35,950 nucleotides of DNA from SHZI01 sp964407855 (GTDB lineage Bacteria > Pseudomonadota > Gammaproteobacteria > Steroidobacterales > GCA-2729495): NCBI GenBank assembly GCA_964407855.1, contig CAYOXI010000020.1, positions 1-35,950 on the forward strand. Direction: 5' to 3'. Under the pieces are notes generated by a model, which was not told where the DNA came from, did not search any database, and saw only the letters and a list, made by a program, of their open reading frames with translations. Of this stretch, positions 16,059 through 24,553 are shown in pieces; the first letter of the stretch is position 1; each line of letters opens with the position of its first letter. A program made the position numbers and the translations under genes.

Positions 16059-18302
16059 ATGGGGGCGGATGCGGCAGTGTCGGGCAGGGCACGGTGGCGG
16101 CGGTTGGCGGTCCGACTGGGGATCAGCGCGCTGCCCCTGCTGCTGTTCCTGCCCCATGCGCTGGGTACGCGACCCATCGAAGCCCTGACCCGCATCGAGC
16201 ACTACCTCTACGACAGCCGCGTGCGCGCCACCCTTGTCCGGGCCGTGGATCCGCGCATCGTGATCGTGGACCTCGACGAAGCCAGCCTGAACCGGGTGGG
16301 CCAGTGGCCCTGGCCGCGGGGCCGGATCGCCACGCTGGTCAACCGGCTGTTTGATGACTACGGGATCCGCGCGCTCGGCTTTGACGTGGTTTTCCCCGAG
16401 CCGGATGGCTCCGGTCCGGCAGCCCTGCTGGAGGTGCTCAGGCAGAGTGCCCTGGCCGGTGAGCCGGAGCTGCTGAAGCAACTCGAAAGCAACACAGCCA
16501 GTCTCGACGGGGACCGGGCCTTTGCTGAAGAGCTGATTGCCCGGGACGTGGCGCTGGGCTTTGTCTTCAAGCGCCGGGTGGGCGCGGACGAACCGGCCCG
16601 CATCGGCGGCCTGCCACCCCACTTCCAGGTGACCGATCCCCGGATCGGCGCCGTGAACTGGCACCAGCCCGCGGGTTATACGGCGAATCTGCCTGCGCTG
16701 CAGGTCGCTGCGGCCACCGCCGGCTTCTTCGACACCCCGCTGGTGGATGGCGACGGCATCGTGCGCCGCGGCCCGCTGTTCCAGCAGTACGAGGCACAGC
16801 TGTACGAATCCCTGGCTTTTGCCGTCGCCCGGCTCGCCCAGCCCGGCGCCGAGGTGCGCTTCATCTTCGATGCCAGCCGGCCCGATGTGCTGACCCATGT
16901 TGAACTCGGTGGCGCACGCGCCCCGGTGGACCGGAACGGGGCGGTACTTATTCCCTTTCGGGGTCCGGTCGGCAGTTTTCCCTATGTGTCCGCTGCCGAT
17001 GTCCTTGAGGGGAAGGCACCGGAGGACACGCTGCGGGATGCCATCGTGCTGGTCGGTACGAGTGCGCCCGGCCTGCTGGATATCCGGCCGACGCCAGTGG
17101 GCCGGGAGTACATTGGCGTCGAGACCCATGCGAACGTGGTCGCCGGCCTGCTGGACGGATCCTTTCCCCATCGGCCTGACCGGGCCGCCGCACTGGAGAC
17201 CGGCGGGCTGCTCGGCCTTGCGCTGCTCACGGCACTGCTGGTGCCGGCCCTGTCGCCCCTGGCCGGGCTCAGCTTCGGGCTGCTGCTGGCGGCCCTGCCC
17301 ATGGCCGTGGCCTTCGTGACCTGGCTGCGGGCGGGCATCGTGCTGCCGGCCGGCGGCCTCGTGGCCTATACGGCCCTTGCCGTGCTGCTCCAGCTGACCT
17401 ACGGGTATTTCGCCGAAACCCGGCGCAAACGCCGGCTGTCCCGGCTGTTCAGCCAGTATGTCCCGCCCGAGGTGGTGAGCGATCTGGATGCCGGCGAGGC
17501 GGAAGTGTCGCTGGAGGGCGAGACCCGCGAGATGTCGGTCCTGTTCTCGGATGTGCGCGGCTTCACCAGCATCTCGGAAGGACTCAGCGCCCGGGAGCTG
17601 ACCCGGCTGATGAACGAGTTCCTGACTCCGATCACGGCCGTCATCCAGCAGCACAGGGGCACCATCGACAAGTACATGGGTGATGCTGTCATGGCGTTCT
17701 GGGGTGCGCCACTGAAGGACGAGCGACATGCGGCCAACGCCGTCACGGCGGCCCTGGACATGGTGGCCACGATGCGGGCCCTCCACGCGGAGTTTCGCGC
17801 CCGCGGCTGGCCCGAGCTGCAGATCGGGGTCGGTATCGCCACGGGCGAGATGAATGTGGGCAACATGGGTTCGGCCTTCCGCATGGCCTACACGGTGCTG
17901 GGCGATACCGTGAATCTCGGCTCCCGGCTTGAGGGCCTGACGAAGCAATACGGCGTGGACATCATCGTCAGCGCCGGGACAGCTGCCGCTGCGCCGGAGT
18001 TTCTCTACCGGGAACTGGATCTGGTCCGGGTCAAGGGCAAGCAGGAACCGATCGCCATCTTCGAACCCATCGGCCGGCTGGCTGTCGTTGAAGCAGCGCG
18101 AAGGACCCGGACCGAGGCCTTTGCCAAAGTCCTTCAGTACTACCGGCAGCAGGCATGGGACCTGGCCCGCACCCAGTTGACGGCGCTCCAGGGAGAAGAG
18201 CCACAGGCGCTGTATGCCATGTACCGGCAACGGATTGACCACTTTGAGGTCCATCCCCCGGGTCCCGGCTGGGATGGAGTTTTCGAGTTCCAGACCAAGT
18301 AG
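16059..18302 (+). CDS. CHASE2-domain class III adenylate cyclase
   Basis: This 747-residue membrane sensor has an N-terminal helix, a periplasmic CHASE2 domain (about residues 35-355, with RVRATLVRAVDPRIVIVDLD and RPTPVGREYIGVETHANVVA), three membrane helices (about 370-465) and a C-terminal class III cyclase domain. The two metal aspartates are present (D498 in LFSDVRGFT, D542 in KYMGDAV), as are transition-state Asn619 and Arg623 (TVNLGSRLE). Lys538 and Thr612 occupy the base-selecting positions, a combination known from class IIIb adenylate cyclases, so ATP is the likely substrate and cAMP the product. Downstream genes encode a Slam-like barrel, a FecR protein and an oxidoreductase with two cyclic-nucleotide domains, so local signalling is plausible. 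The CHASE2 ligand is unknown. Confidence 0.93.
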   Translation: MGADAAVSGRARWRRLAVRLGISALPLLLFLPHALGTRPIEALTRIEHYLYDSRVRATLVRAVDPRIVIVDLDEASLNRVGQWPWPRGRIATLVNRLFDDYGIRALGFDVVFPEPDGSGPAALLEVLRQSALAGEPELLKQLESNTASLDGDRAFAEELIARDVALGFVFKRRVGADEPARIGGLPPHFQVTDPRIGAVNWHQPAGYTANLPALQVAAATAGFFDTPLVDGDGIVRRGPLFQQYEAQLYESLAFAVARLAQPGAEVRFIFDASRPDVLTHVELGGARAPVDRNGAVLIPFRGPVGSFPYVSAADVLEGKAPEDTLRDAIVLVGTSAPGLLDIRPTPVGREYIGVETHANVVAGLLDGSFPHRPDRAAALETGGLLGLALLTALLVPALSPLAGLSFGLLLAALPMAVAFVTWLRAGIVLPAGGLVAYTALAVLLQLTYGYFAETRRKRRLSRLFSQYVPPEVVSDLDAGEAEVSLEGETREMSVLFSDVRGFTSISEGLSARELTRLMNEFLTPITAVIQQHRGTIDKYMGDAVMAFWGAPLKDERHAANAVTAALDMVATMRALHAEFRARGWPELQIGVGIATGEMNVGNMGSAFRMAYTVLGDTVNLGSRLEGLTKQYGVDIIVSAGTAAAAPEFLYRELDLVRVKGKQEPIAIFEPIGRLAVVEAARRTRTEAFAKVLQYYRQQAWDLARTQLTALQGEEPQALYAMYRQRIDHFEVHPPGPGWDGVFEFQTK

Positions 18303-18402
18303 ACGTGAGGCACATCGGTTCCGCGCCGGGCAGACGCGGGCATCATTCGGCTTTAACATAGTGCAGTGCCGGCTCGGTCCGGTGGGGTAGGGGAAGGCAG
18401 AC
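18303..18402 (+). promoter_or_regulatory. Spacer before the eight-gene operon, possible promoter
   Basis: One hundred bases separate the cyclase stop from the next gene. TTTAACATAG near 18352-18361 resembles a -10 element, and GGGGAAGG just before the ATG at 18403 is a strong ribosome site. No good -35 box was seen 17 bases upstream. The downstream genes may have their own promoter or read through from the cyclase. Confidence 0.3.
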
Positions 18403-19770
18403 ATGGCAGCAACCGAACGCCGGGCCACGGATGGACGAAGCGGCCGCACCACGGCAGGCTTGCCTGTGATGCTGCTGGCCGGGCTGGTAGCAATGACGGC
18501 CCTCACCGCGCGCGGAGACGAGGTCCCGGCAGCGCTTGCCCAGGCGGAAACACTGCTCCGGGCCGGCCAGCCCGAACCCGCTTTTGCCCTGCTGGCACCC
18601 CTGGAGCTTGAGGAAGCGGGCAGCCCCTACTTCGACTACCTCTATGGCATCGCGGCCCTGGACACCGGGCGACGGGCCGAGGCCATCGTGGCCCTGGAGC
18701 GGGTGCTGGCCCGCGAGCCGGATTTCCAGGGCGCCCGGCTCGAGCTGGCCCGGGCCCGGTTCGAGAACGGCGACCTGGACGAGGCGCGTGCCCAGTTCGA
18801 GTTCCTGCTGACCGAGTCGCCACCGCCGGAGGCGCGCACCGTGATCGGCCGCTACCTGGCGGCGCTGGACAGTGCAACGACACCGGTGTCAGGCCGCTTC
18901 CGGCCCTATGCGGAAGTGGCTGCCGGCTGGGACAGCAATGCCAATGCGTCGACCAGCAGCGACACTTTCCTGGGCTTCCCGCTGAACTCCACCAACGTCG
19001 AAACCGACTCGGTATTCTTCGAGCTGGCCGGCGGCTTCCAGCATGCACTGCCAGCGAGCAGCAGCAGTGGCCTGCTGACCGCCGCCCGTCTGAGTCATCG
19101 CTTCAATCCCGATGCCGACTTCGTCGATCAGACACTCGTTTCCCTCGGCAGCGCCTGGCAGAAGGTCTGGGGACCCACCCGGGCGACCATTGGCGCCAGC
19201 GGCTACTACGGCTGGCTGGATGGCAGCCGTCACGCCTGGTCGGGCGGCGCTGATCTGGGACTGGCGCGCCGCTTCGGGATCGGCTGGGAGGGTGCGATCA
19301 CGGGCCGGGTTGCGGCACTCCGCTATGCGGAGAGCGACCTCGGTGACCTGGACGTCAACCGCTACATCGGCAGCCTGGGTCTCACCCGGTCGGGTCTTGG
19401 CAGCCGCAACGGCCGGGTCGGCGTGGCCCTGCTCTACGGTCAGGATGACGAGCAGGCAGCAGGCTCGGCCTACGGCAACGAACGGCTCGGCGCGCGGGTA
19501 TTCGCCGGCTGGCAGCTCGGGCCGGGCGCCACGGCCTGGTTCGAATCCGGCTATCTCAATACGGATTTCGACGACGCGCCCGGATTCTTCGGCACGGACC
19601 GGGACGATGATCAATGGACAGCAAGCTTCACGACCCTCTACCAGGGCTGGCCACTGAAGGGCTACAGCCTGGCACCGACCATCCGCTACACGCGCACCGA
19701 TTCCAACGTCGCCCTTTACGACTATGACCGGCTTGAGCTCGGGGTTTTCCTGCGCTGGTCGCCGCGCTAG
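18403..19770 (+). CDS. TPR plus C-terminal beta-barrel protein, Slam-like
   Basis: This 455-residue exported protein has a signal segment (LPVMLLAGLVAMTALTARG), TPR-like helical repeats from about residue 45 to 150 (FDYLYGIAALDTGRRAEAIV, ARLELARARFENGDLDEARA), and then a roughly 290-residue outer-membrane barrel of alternating amphipathic strands. The ending TRTDSNVALYDYDRLELGVFLRW resembles the C-terminal DUF560 barrel of surface lipoprotein assembly modulators (Slam), which move lipoproteins or secreted proteins across the outer membrane. A generic TPR porin is the alternative. The start is fixed by a GGGGAAGG ribosome site. The next gene, 6 to 12 bases on, encodes a FecR protein with a barrel-like C-terminus that could be its client. 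Confidence 0.7.
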   Translation: MAATERRATDGRSGRTTAGLPVMLLAGLVAMTALTARGDEVPAALAQAETLLRAGQPEPAFALLAPLELEEAGSPYFDYLYGIAALDTGRRAEAIVALERVLAREPDFQGARLELARARFENGDLDEARAQFEFLLTESPPPEARTVIGRYLAALDSATTPVSGRFRPYAEVAAGWDSNANASTSSDTFLGFPLNSTNVETDSVFFELAGGFQHALPASSSSGLLTAARLSHRFNPDADFVDQTLVSLGSAWQKVWGPTRATIGASGYYGWLDGSRHAWSGGADLGLARRFGIGWEGAITGRVAALRYAESDLGDLDVNRYIGSLGLTRSGLGSRNGRVGVALLYGQDDEQAAGSAYGNERLGARVFAGWQLGPGATAWFESGYLNTDFDDAPGFFGTDRDDDQWTASFTTLYQGWPLKGYSLAPTIRYTRTDSNVALYDYDRLELGVFLRWSPR

Positions 19771-19782
19771 GGAGTCATGATC

Positions 19783-21429
19783 ATGCACGCACTGTCCAAC
19801 GAGCCACGGACCTCCCGGTATCAGCCGGCCGCGGTGATGGCTCTCCTGCTGGGTGTTTTCCTGACGCTGTCGGGCGGTACCGCCCTGGCGGCGGTGGGCA
19901 AGATCCTGTTTGTAGCCGGTCCGGTGAGCATCGAACGCGGCGGGGTTTTGCCCGCGAACGCCGGCGACCTGGTCGAAGAAGGTGATGTGATCGTGACGGG
20001 CGACAAGGCCCGGGCCCAGTTGCTGATGAACGACGGGGCGCGCATCGCCCTGCGGTCCGGCTCCCGCTACCAGATCGACGAGTTCTCGTTGCCGGCAGCG
20101 GTCAACGCACCGGTCCAGGCCACCACCGCCAACGCCGGTGGCCGGACAGTCTCCACCCTCATCAAAGGCGGCTTTCGCACCACCACCGGCACCATCGGCA
20201 AGGATGACCCGGACGCGTATCAGGTCCGGACACCGGTGGGCACGCTCGGCATCCGGGGGACCCGCTATGTGGCGGTCTGGTGCGTCGGGGATTGTGGCGA
20301 CGCGCCCGGCACCCAGCCAGGCGATGTCATTGACGACGGGTTGTACCTGGGCGTGGACGAAGGGGTCATCACCCTGCGCAGCGGCGCTACCGAGTACCAG
20401 CTCACGGCCGGGCAGTACCTCTTCATCCCGGCTGGTGGGATGCCGGCTCAGTCTCTGGATCAACCGCCGGTCTGGCTCAGGCAGGATGGTGCCGGCGAGT
20501 TCCGCATCGCGGGACGGGGCAATGCCCAGCCTGCCAGCGAAACCCGGCTGCCGGGAGTCAACGAGCGGCGCAGTCCGGCCGACGCCGGTGCCGATCCGGA
20601 CGACGCGATCGACCTGCCAGAACCGCAGGGCACGCCAGTGCCGGTGACGCCTGGTTCCCTGATCGATCAGCGGACCGATGTCCGCCGGGATCTGTCCTGG
20701 TCCATTGAGAACATCGGTGTGTTTTCTGGCTACAGCACGGCGCAGTCCCTGCCGGCCGACAGCTACGCGCTGAATGGCGCGGGCAATCTCACCCGCTTTG
20801 ACGGCGACTACCCGACGGACTCAGTGCCACTGCCGGGCACCTTCGACCTGGGCACCAGCTCGATTGCCGGCGCCGGTGGCAGTAGCGTGGCGATCCTGCG
20901 CTGGGGGCGCTGGTCGGGCGGGCAGTCCCTGTTTACTGGAGCCGGAGGGCCGATTGATCTGGGTCTCGACCAGCAAAGCCTGCACTGGGTCATCAGCGGG
21001 TCGGCGGCCCAGCCGCCCCAGCTCCCGATCACTGGCACAGTGGCCTACAGTTTTGCCGGCGGCACCAGTCCCACGGACAGTGAGGGCAACGTGGGCTCGA
21101 TCACTGCCGCCTCGCTGACGGCCGACTTCACCAACCAGGAGATTTTCAGCACCCTTGAGTTGAGCCTGGCCGGCAACACCTGGCTGGCCTCAGGCGAGGG
21201 CATCATCGGCGGGCAGTCCGGTCTCGAACCGCACCAGTTCAGCGGCTCCTATGATTTTGTTGAGATCAGCCCGGTTCAGGGCACGGGGTCCGGCATCTTC
21301 AGTGGGTTCTTCAGCGGTCCGGCACAGCCGGGCAGCGGCGCCCCTGCCGGGGCCGGCCTCACCTTCAGCCTGCAGGATGACGGTGGCGTCTTCGATGCGA
21401 CCGGGGCGGCGGGCTTCACCGCTCCATGA
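19783..21429 (+). CDS. Exported FecR-domain protein with barrel-like C-terminus
   Basis: This 548-residue protein has a signal peptide (ALLLGVFLTLSGGTALAA) and a FecR domain near residues 30-160 (VSIERGGVLPANAGDLVEEG, ARAQLLMNDGARIALRSGS, TPVGTLGIRGTRYVAVW). Free-standing FecR domains occur in periplasmic or secreted proteins next to CHASE2 cyclases and TPR proteins. After a Pro/Asp-rich linker (about 240-290), the C-terminal 250 residues are Gly/Ser-rich, with strand patterns such as GSGIFSGFFSGPA and GAGLTFSLQDDGGVFDATGA. This recalls the small TbpB-like barrels carried by Slam clients. No lipobox cysteine is present. ATG 19783 has GGGAG 8 bases upstream; ATG 19777 is too close to it. The 3' end overlaps the oxidoreductase start by 4 bases. 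Confidence 0.82.
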   Translation: MHALSNEPRTSRYQPAAVMALLLGVFLTLSGGTALAAVGKILFVAGPVSIERGGVLPANAGDLVEEGDVIVTGDKARAQLLMNDGARIALRSGSRYQIDEFSLPAAVNAPVQATTANAGGRTVSTLIKGGFRTTTGTIGKDDPDAYQVRTPVGTLGIRGTRYVAVWCVGDCGDAPGTQPGDVIDDGLYLGVDEGVITLRSGATEYQLTAGQYLFIPAGGMPAQSLDQPPVWLRQDGAGEFRIAGRGNAQPASETRLPGVNERRSPADAGADPDDAIDLPEPQGTPVPVTPGSLIDQRTDVRRDLSWSIENIGVFSGYSTAQSLPADSYALNGAGNLTRFDGDYPTDSVPLPGTFDLGTSSIAGAGGSSVAILRWGRWSGGQSLFTGAGGPIDLGLDQQSLHWVISGSAAQPPQLPITGTVAYSFAGGTSPTDSEGNVGSITAASLTADFTNQEIFSTLELSLAGNTWLASGEGIIGGQSGLEPHQFSGSYDFVEISPVQGTGSGIFSGFFSGPAQPGSGAPAGAGLTFSLQDDGGVFDATGAAGFTAP

Positions 21430-24400
21430 CGGAGGCCCGCTACACGCTGGCCATCGTCGGCGCGGGACCGGGGGGACTCAGCGCGGCGGCCCACGCGGCA
21501 GAACTGGGTGTCCCCCACATCCTGCTGGAGGCGGGCCCCGCCCACGCGAATACCATCCAGCGCTACCAGAAAGGCAAGCACGTGATGGCCGAGCCGGGCG
21601 CCCTGCCGCTCCGGAGTGCGCTGCCGTTTGCGGCCGGAACCCGCGAGAACATCCTGGCCGGCTGGGCTGCCGGGCTCGGCGAGAAGCGGGTCAACATCTG
21701 CTTTGGTGCCGAGGTGGTCGCCGTTGAAGGTTCCACCCCGTCCTTTGTCCTCCGTCTGAAAGACGGACGGAGTGTCCACGCGGAGAACGTGATCCTGGCA
21801 ATCGGCGTGCAGGGCAATCCACGCAGACTTGGCGTACCCGGCGAAGACCTGCCCTGCGTGCAGTACACCCTGGACGACCCGGACGAGTACCGGGATGAGA
21901 CCATCGTGGTCGTCGGGGCCGGTGATGCGGCCATCGAGAATGCGGTGGCGCTGACCCGGCAGAACCGCGTCCTGATCGTCAATCGCAGCGACGAGTTCAA
22001 CCGGATCAAGGAGGGTAACCTCAACCTGGTACTCAAGTGCATCGCGGAGGGGCGGCTGGAGTGTGCCTACAAGGCGGCGGTGGTCCGGCTGGAGCCCGGC
22101 CCGGATGGCCGCCGCCACACCCTGACGCTGGCGGGGGAACAGGGCGAGTCCCGCATCGAGTGCGACCGGATCATCGCCCGCATCGGGGCAGTGCCACCGA
22201 GGAAATTCGTCGAAGCCTGCGGCATCCGCTTCCCCAATGCAGACGTCACGTCGCTGCCGGTACTCAGTTCCCGCTACGAGTCCAGCGTGCCGGGGCTGTA
22301 CGTGATCGGTGCCCTGGGCGGCTATCCGCTGATCAAACAGGCCATGAACCAGGGCTACGAGGTGGTCGAGTATGCGCTCGGCCGCAGCATCGAGCCGGCG
22401 GACCATCCCCTGCTGGCCGAGAAGTTCCGCGGGCTGCCATTCGGCCTGGGGGTGGATGAGACCCTCGCGCTGATGCAGGCACGCATCCCCGTGTTTACGG
22501 CCATCAATCCCCTGAATTTCCGCGAGCTGGTCCTGGGCAGCCAGGTGCATACCCGGGTGGCCGGCGAGGTTATCTTTCGCAAGAACGACTACACCAACAG
22601 TTTTTTCACCATCCTGGCTGGCAGCGTCGAGATCCAGGTGGGCGATGAGGCCGGGAGTCGTCTCCGGCTCGGCGCAGGACAGTTCTTTGGTGAGATGAGC
22701 CTGTTGTCTGGCCGCCGCCGCTCGGCAACGGTCAGCGCCGGGGAAGGCTGCGTGCTGATCGAGTCACCGCGTCGCGAAATCAACAAGCTGATCAGCTCGG
22801 TGGATGGTGTCCGCCGGGTGATTGACGAGCATTTCATCATCCGGGCAATCCAGTCGAGCTTCGCGCCCCAGGCGAGCCACGCCGACCTGAAGCCGGTGGC
22901 CGAAAAGGCCAGGCTGCGGCGCTACAAGGCCGGGGAGGCGATCTTTGCCGAAGGCGAGGCAGCCGACAGTCTGCATCTGATCCGCAGCGGTTCGGTAGCC
23001 GTGGCCCGGGACCTGGGCGGCCGGGAAGTGGTGATCTCCTATGTGGCAGCCGGCAACTACGTCGGCGAGATGGGGCTGGTGAGCCGGACGCCCCGCAGCG
23101 CCACCGTGCGACCCACGGTCCCTACCGAGACCATCAGCCTGGACGCCGACACCTTCCATGAGCTGGTGGCGCGCAATCCGGCGCTCCGCGAGCAGGTGGA
23201 GACCACCGTGCGCCGACGCCTGGCGGAGAACACCCGGATGGCGAGCCAGCCCCAGTCGGGCGACCTGATCTCCTTCCTGATGGCCCAGGGGCTGGGTGAG
23301 GCAACGGACGTCCTGCTCATCGATGAGACCCTCTGCATTGCCTGCGACAACTGCGAACGCGCCTGCGCGGAGACCCACGGTGGCACCTCCCGCCTCGACC
23401 GCGAGGCCGGCCCGACTTTTGCGAACATCCACGTCCCCACCTCCTGCCGCCATTGCGAGGACCCGCACTGCATGACTGACTGCCCGCCGGATGCGATCGG
23501 CCGGGCACCCAATGGCGAGGTCTACATCCGNNNNNNNNNNNNNNNNNNNNNNNNNNNNNNNNNNNNNNNNNNNNNNNNNNNNNNNNNNNNNNNNNNNNNN
23601 NNNNNNNNNNNNNNNNNNNNNNNNNNNNNNCGGATGAACGCCGGCCCGGCAGTCCACCAGTCGCTGCTGGCCTACCGGGGCTCCCGTTATCTGTGGCTTG
23701 CGCTGGCCCTCGCCGCGCTCAGCGCCGCAGCCTACTTGTGGCACGAACCGGGCGTACCACCCAACGGGGGCACCTGGCTCGGCTACACCCTGGGCACGAT
23801 TGGCGCGCTGCTGATCCTGTGGCTGATGTCCTTCGGCGTGCGCAAGCGCAGTTACGCGTCGAACATGGGCACTGTCCAGGGATGGCTGTCGGCCCATGTC
23901 TATCTGGGGCTCAGCCTGCTGGTCGTGGCATCCCTCCATGCCGGCTTCCAGTTCGGCGGCAACATCCACACCCTGGCTTACGTCCTGATGTGCGTGGTCG
24001 TGGTGAGCGGCCTCTTTGGTGTGGTCGTCTATAGCCGCTACCCCCGCCTGCTCAGCAGCAACCGGGCCTCCCAGACCACCGACCAGCTGCTCGGTGACCT
24101 GGCGGACCTGGATGCCCGGTGCCTGCGGCTGACGGCGGACATGCCGGCGGAGTATCAGGAAGTCCTGCTCGCCAACCGCGACCGGACGCTGATCGGGGGT
24201 AGCGCACGTGCCATCCTGGCCGGACGTGACCGTTCGCAACTGCTGTTGCCAGTGGCCACGGGCACCGGTGCACTGCGCTATGTGGCGGTAGCCAATCCGG
24301 ATCAGGCCGCCCTGCTGGACTGGGTGGGACAGCGCCTCGCCGCCAGCACCGAGGGTGAGCGCTCGCGCCAGCTGCAGGACCTGCTCGGACTGGTTGGCGC

Positions 24401-24545
24401 GCGACGCACGCTGCTGGCCCGCCTGCGCCGGGATGCGCAACTCAAGGGCTGGATGGAGGTCTGGCTGTTCTTCCACGTGCCGCTGTCCTTCGCCCTGCTG
24501 GCGGCGCTGGTGGCCCACGTGGTTGCTGTGTTCATCTACTGGTAG
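21426..24545 (+). CDS. Fused FAD/NAD oxidoreductase, twin cNMP-binding, Fe-S and heme-b membrane protein (contains assembly gap)
   Basis: This is a roughly 1040-residue multidomain redox protein interrupted by 100 N. Residues 1-340 form a thioredoxin-reductase-like flavoprotein with FAD (VGAGPGG, 11-17) and NAD(P) (VGAGDAA, about 164-169) motifs but without the CxxC of disulfide reductases. Two cyclic-nucleotide-binding domains follow (about 360-475 and 490-610), each with an intact phosphate cassette (FFGEMSLLSGRRRSATV and YVGEMGLVSRTPRSATV). Ferredoxin cysteines come next: C637/640/643/647 and C674/677/682/686. After the gap, at least five membrane helices carry two HX13H pairs (H824/H838 and H1017/H1031, numbering depends on the gap), as in diheme b proteins. 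A roughly 150-residue soluble insert separates helices four and five. Electron flow from NAD(P)H through FAD and Fe-S to membrane hemes is inferred. It is coupled to the FecR gene by overlap. Confidence 0.85.
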   Translation: MTEARYTLAIVGAGPGGLSAAAHAAELGVPHILLEAGPAHANTIQRYQKGKHVMAEPGALPLRSALPFAAGTRENILAGWAAGLGEKRVNICFGAEVVAVEGSTPSFVLRLKDGRSVHAENVILAIGVQGNPRRLGVPGEDLPCVQYTLDDPDEYRDETIVVVGAGDAAIENAVALTRQNRVLIVNRSDEFNRIKEGNLNLVLKCIAEGRLECAYKAAVVRLEPGPDGRRHTLTLAGEQGESRIECDRIIARIGAVPPRKFVEACGIRFPNADVTSLPVLSSRYESSVPGLYVIGALGGYPLIKQAMNQGYEVVEYALGRSIEPADHPLLAEKFRGLPFGLGVDETLALMQARIPVFTAINPLNFRELVLGSQVHTRVAGEVIFRKNDYTNSFFTILAGSVEIQVGDEAGSRLRLGAGQFFGEMSLLSGRRRSATVSAGEGCVLIESPRREINKLISSVDGVRRVIDEHFIIRAIQSSFAPQASHADLKPVAEKARLRRYKAGEAIFAEGEAADSLHLIRSGSVAVARDLGGREVVISYVAAGNYVGEMGLVSRTPRSATVRPTVPTETISLDADTFHELVARNPALREQVETTVRRRLAENTRMASQPQSGDLISFLMAQGLGEATDVLLIDETLCIACDNCERACAETHGGTSRLDREAGPTFANIHVPTSCRHCEDPHCMTDCPPDAIGRAPNGEVYIXXXXXXXXXXXXXXXXXXXXXXXXXXXXXXXXXXRMNAGPAVHQSLLAYRGSRYLWLALALAALSAAAYLWHEPGVPPNGGTWLGYTLGTIGALLILWLMSFGVRKRSYASNMGTVQGWLSAHVYLGLSLLVVASLHAGFQFGGNIHTLAYVLMCVVVVSGLFGVVVYSRYPRLLSSNRASQTTDQLLGDLADLDARCLRLTADMPAEYQEVLLANRDRTLIGGSARAILAGRDRSQLLLPVATGTGALRYVAVANPDQAALLDWVGQRLAASTEGERSRQLQDLLGLVGARRTLLARLRRDAQLKGWMEVWLFFHVPLSFALLAALVAHVVAVFIYW
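23531..23630. other. Assembly gap (100 N)
   Basis: Exactly 100 N, the usual placeholder for a gap of unknown length. It falls between the second ferredoxin cysteine set and the first visible membrane helix of the oxidoreductase, so further Fe-S cysteines and possibly more helices are hidden. The frame continues across the N run, but that can be chance. Confidence 0.97.
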
Positions 24546-24553
24546 CGCCGGGC

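Noticed and set aside
15894..18506. 870-codon open frame on the minus strand opposite the cyclase gene
   Set aside because: It is low-complexity without motifs, while the plus strand encodes a complete CHASE2 cyclase with intact catalytic residues.
21426..22445. Classical thioredoxin reductase
   Set aside because: The flavin and NAD motifs fit the fold, but the active-site CxxC is missing from the NAD domain, so disulfide reduction is unlikely.
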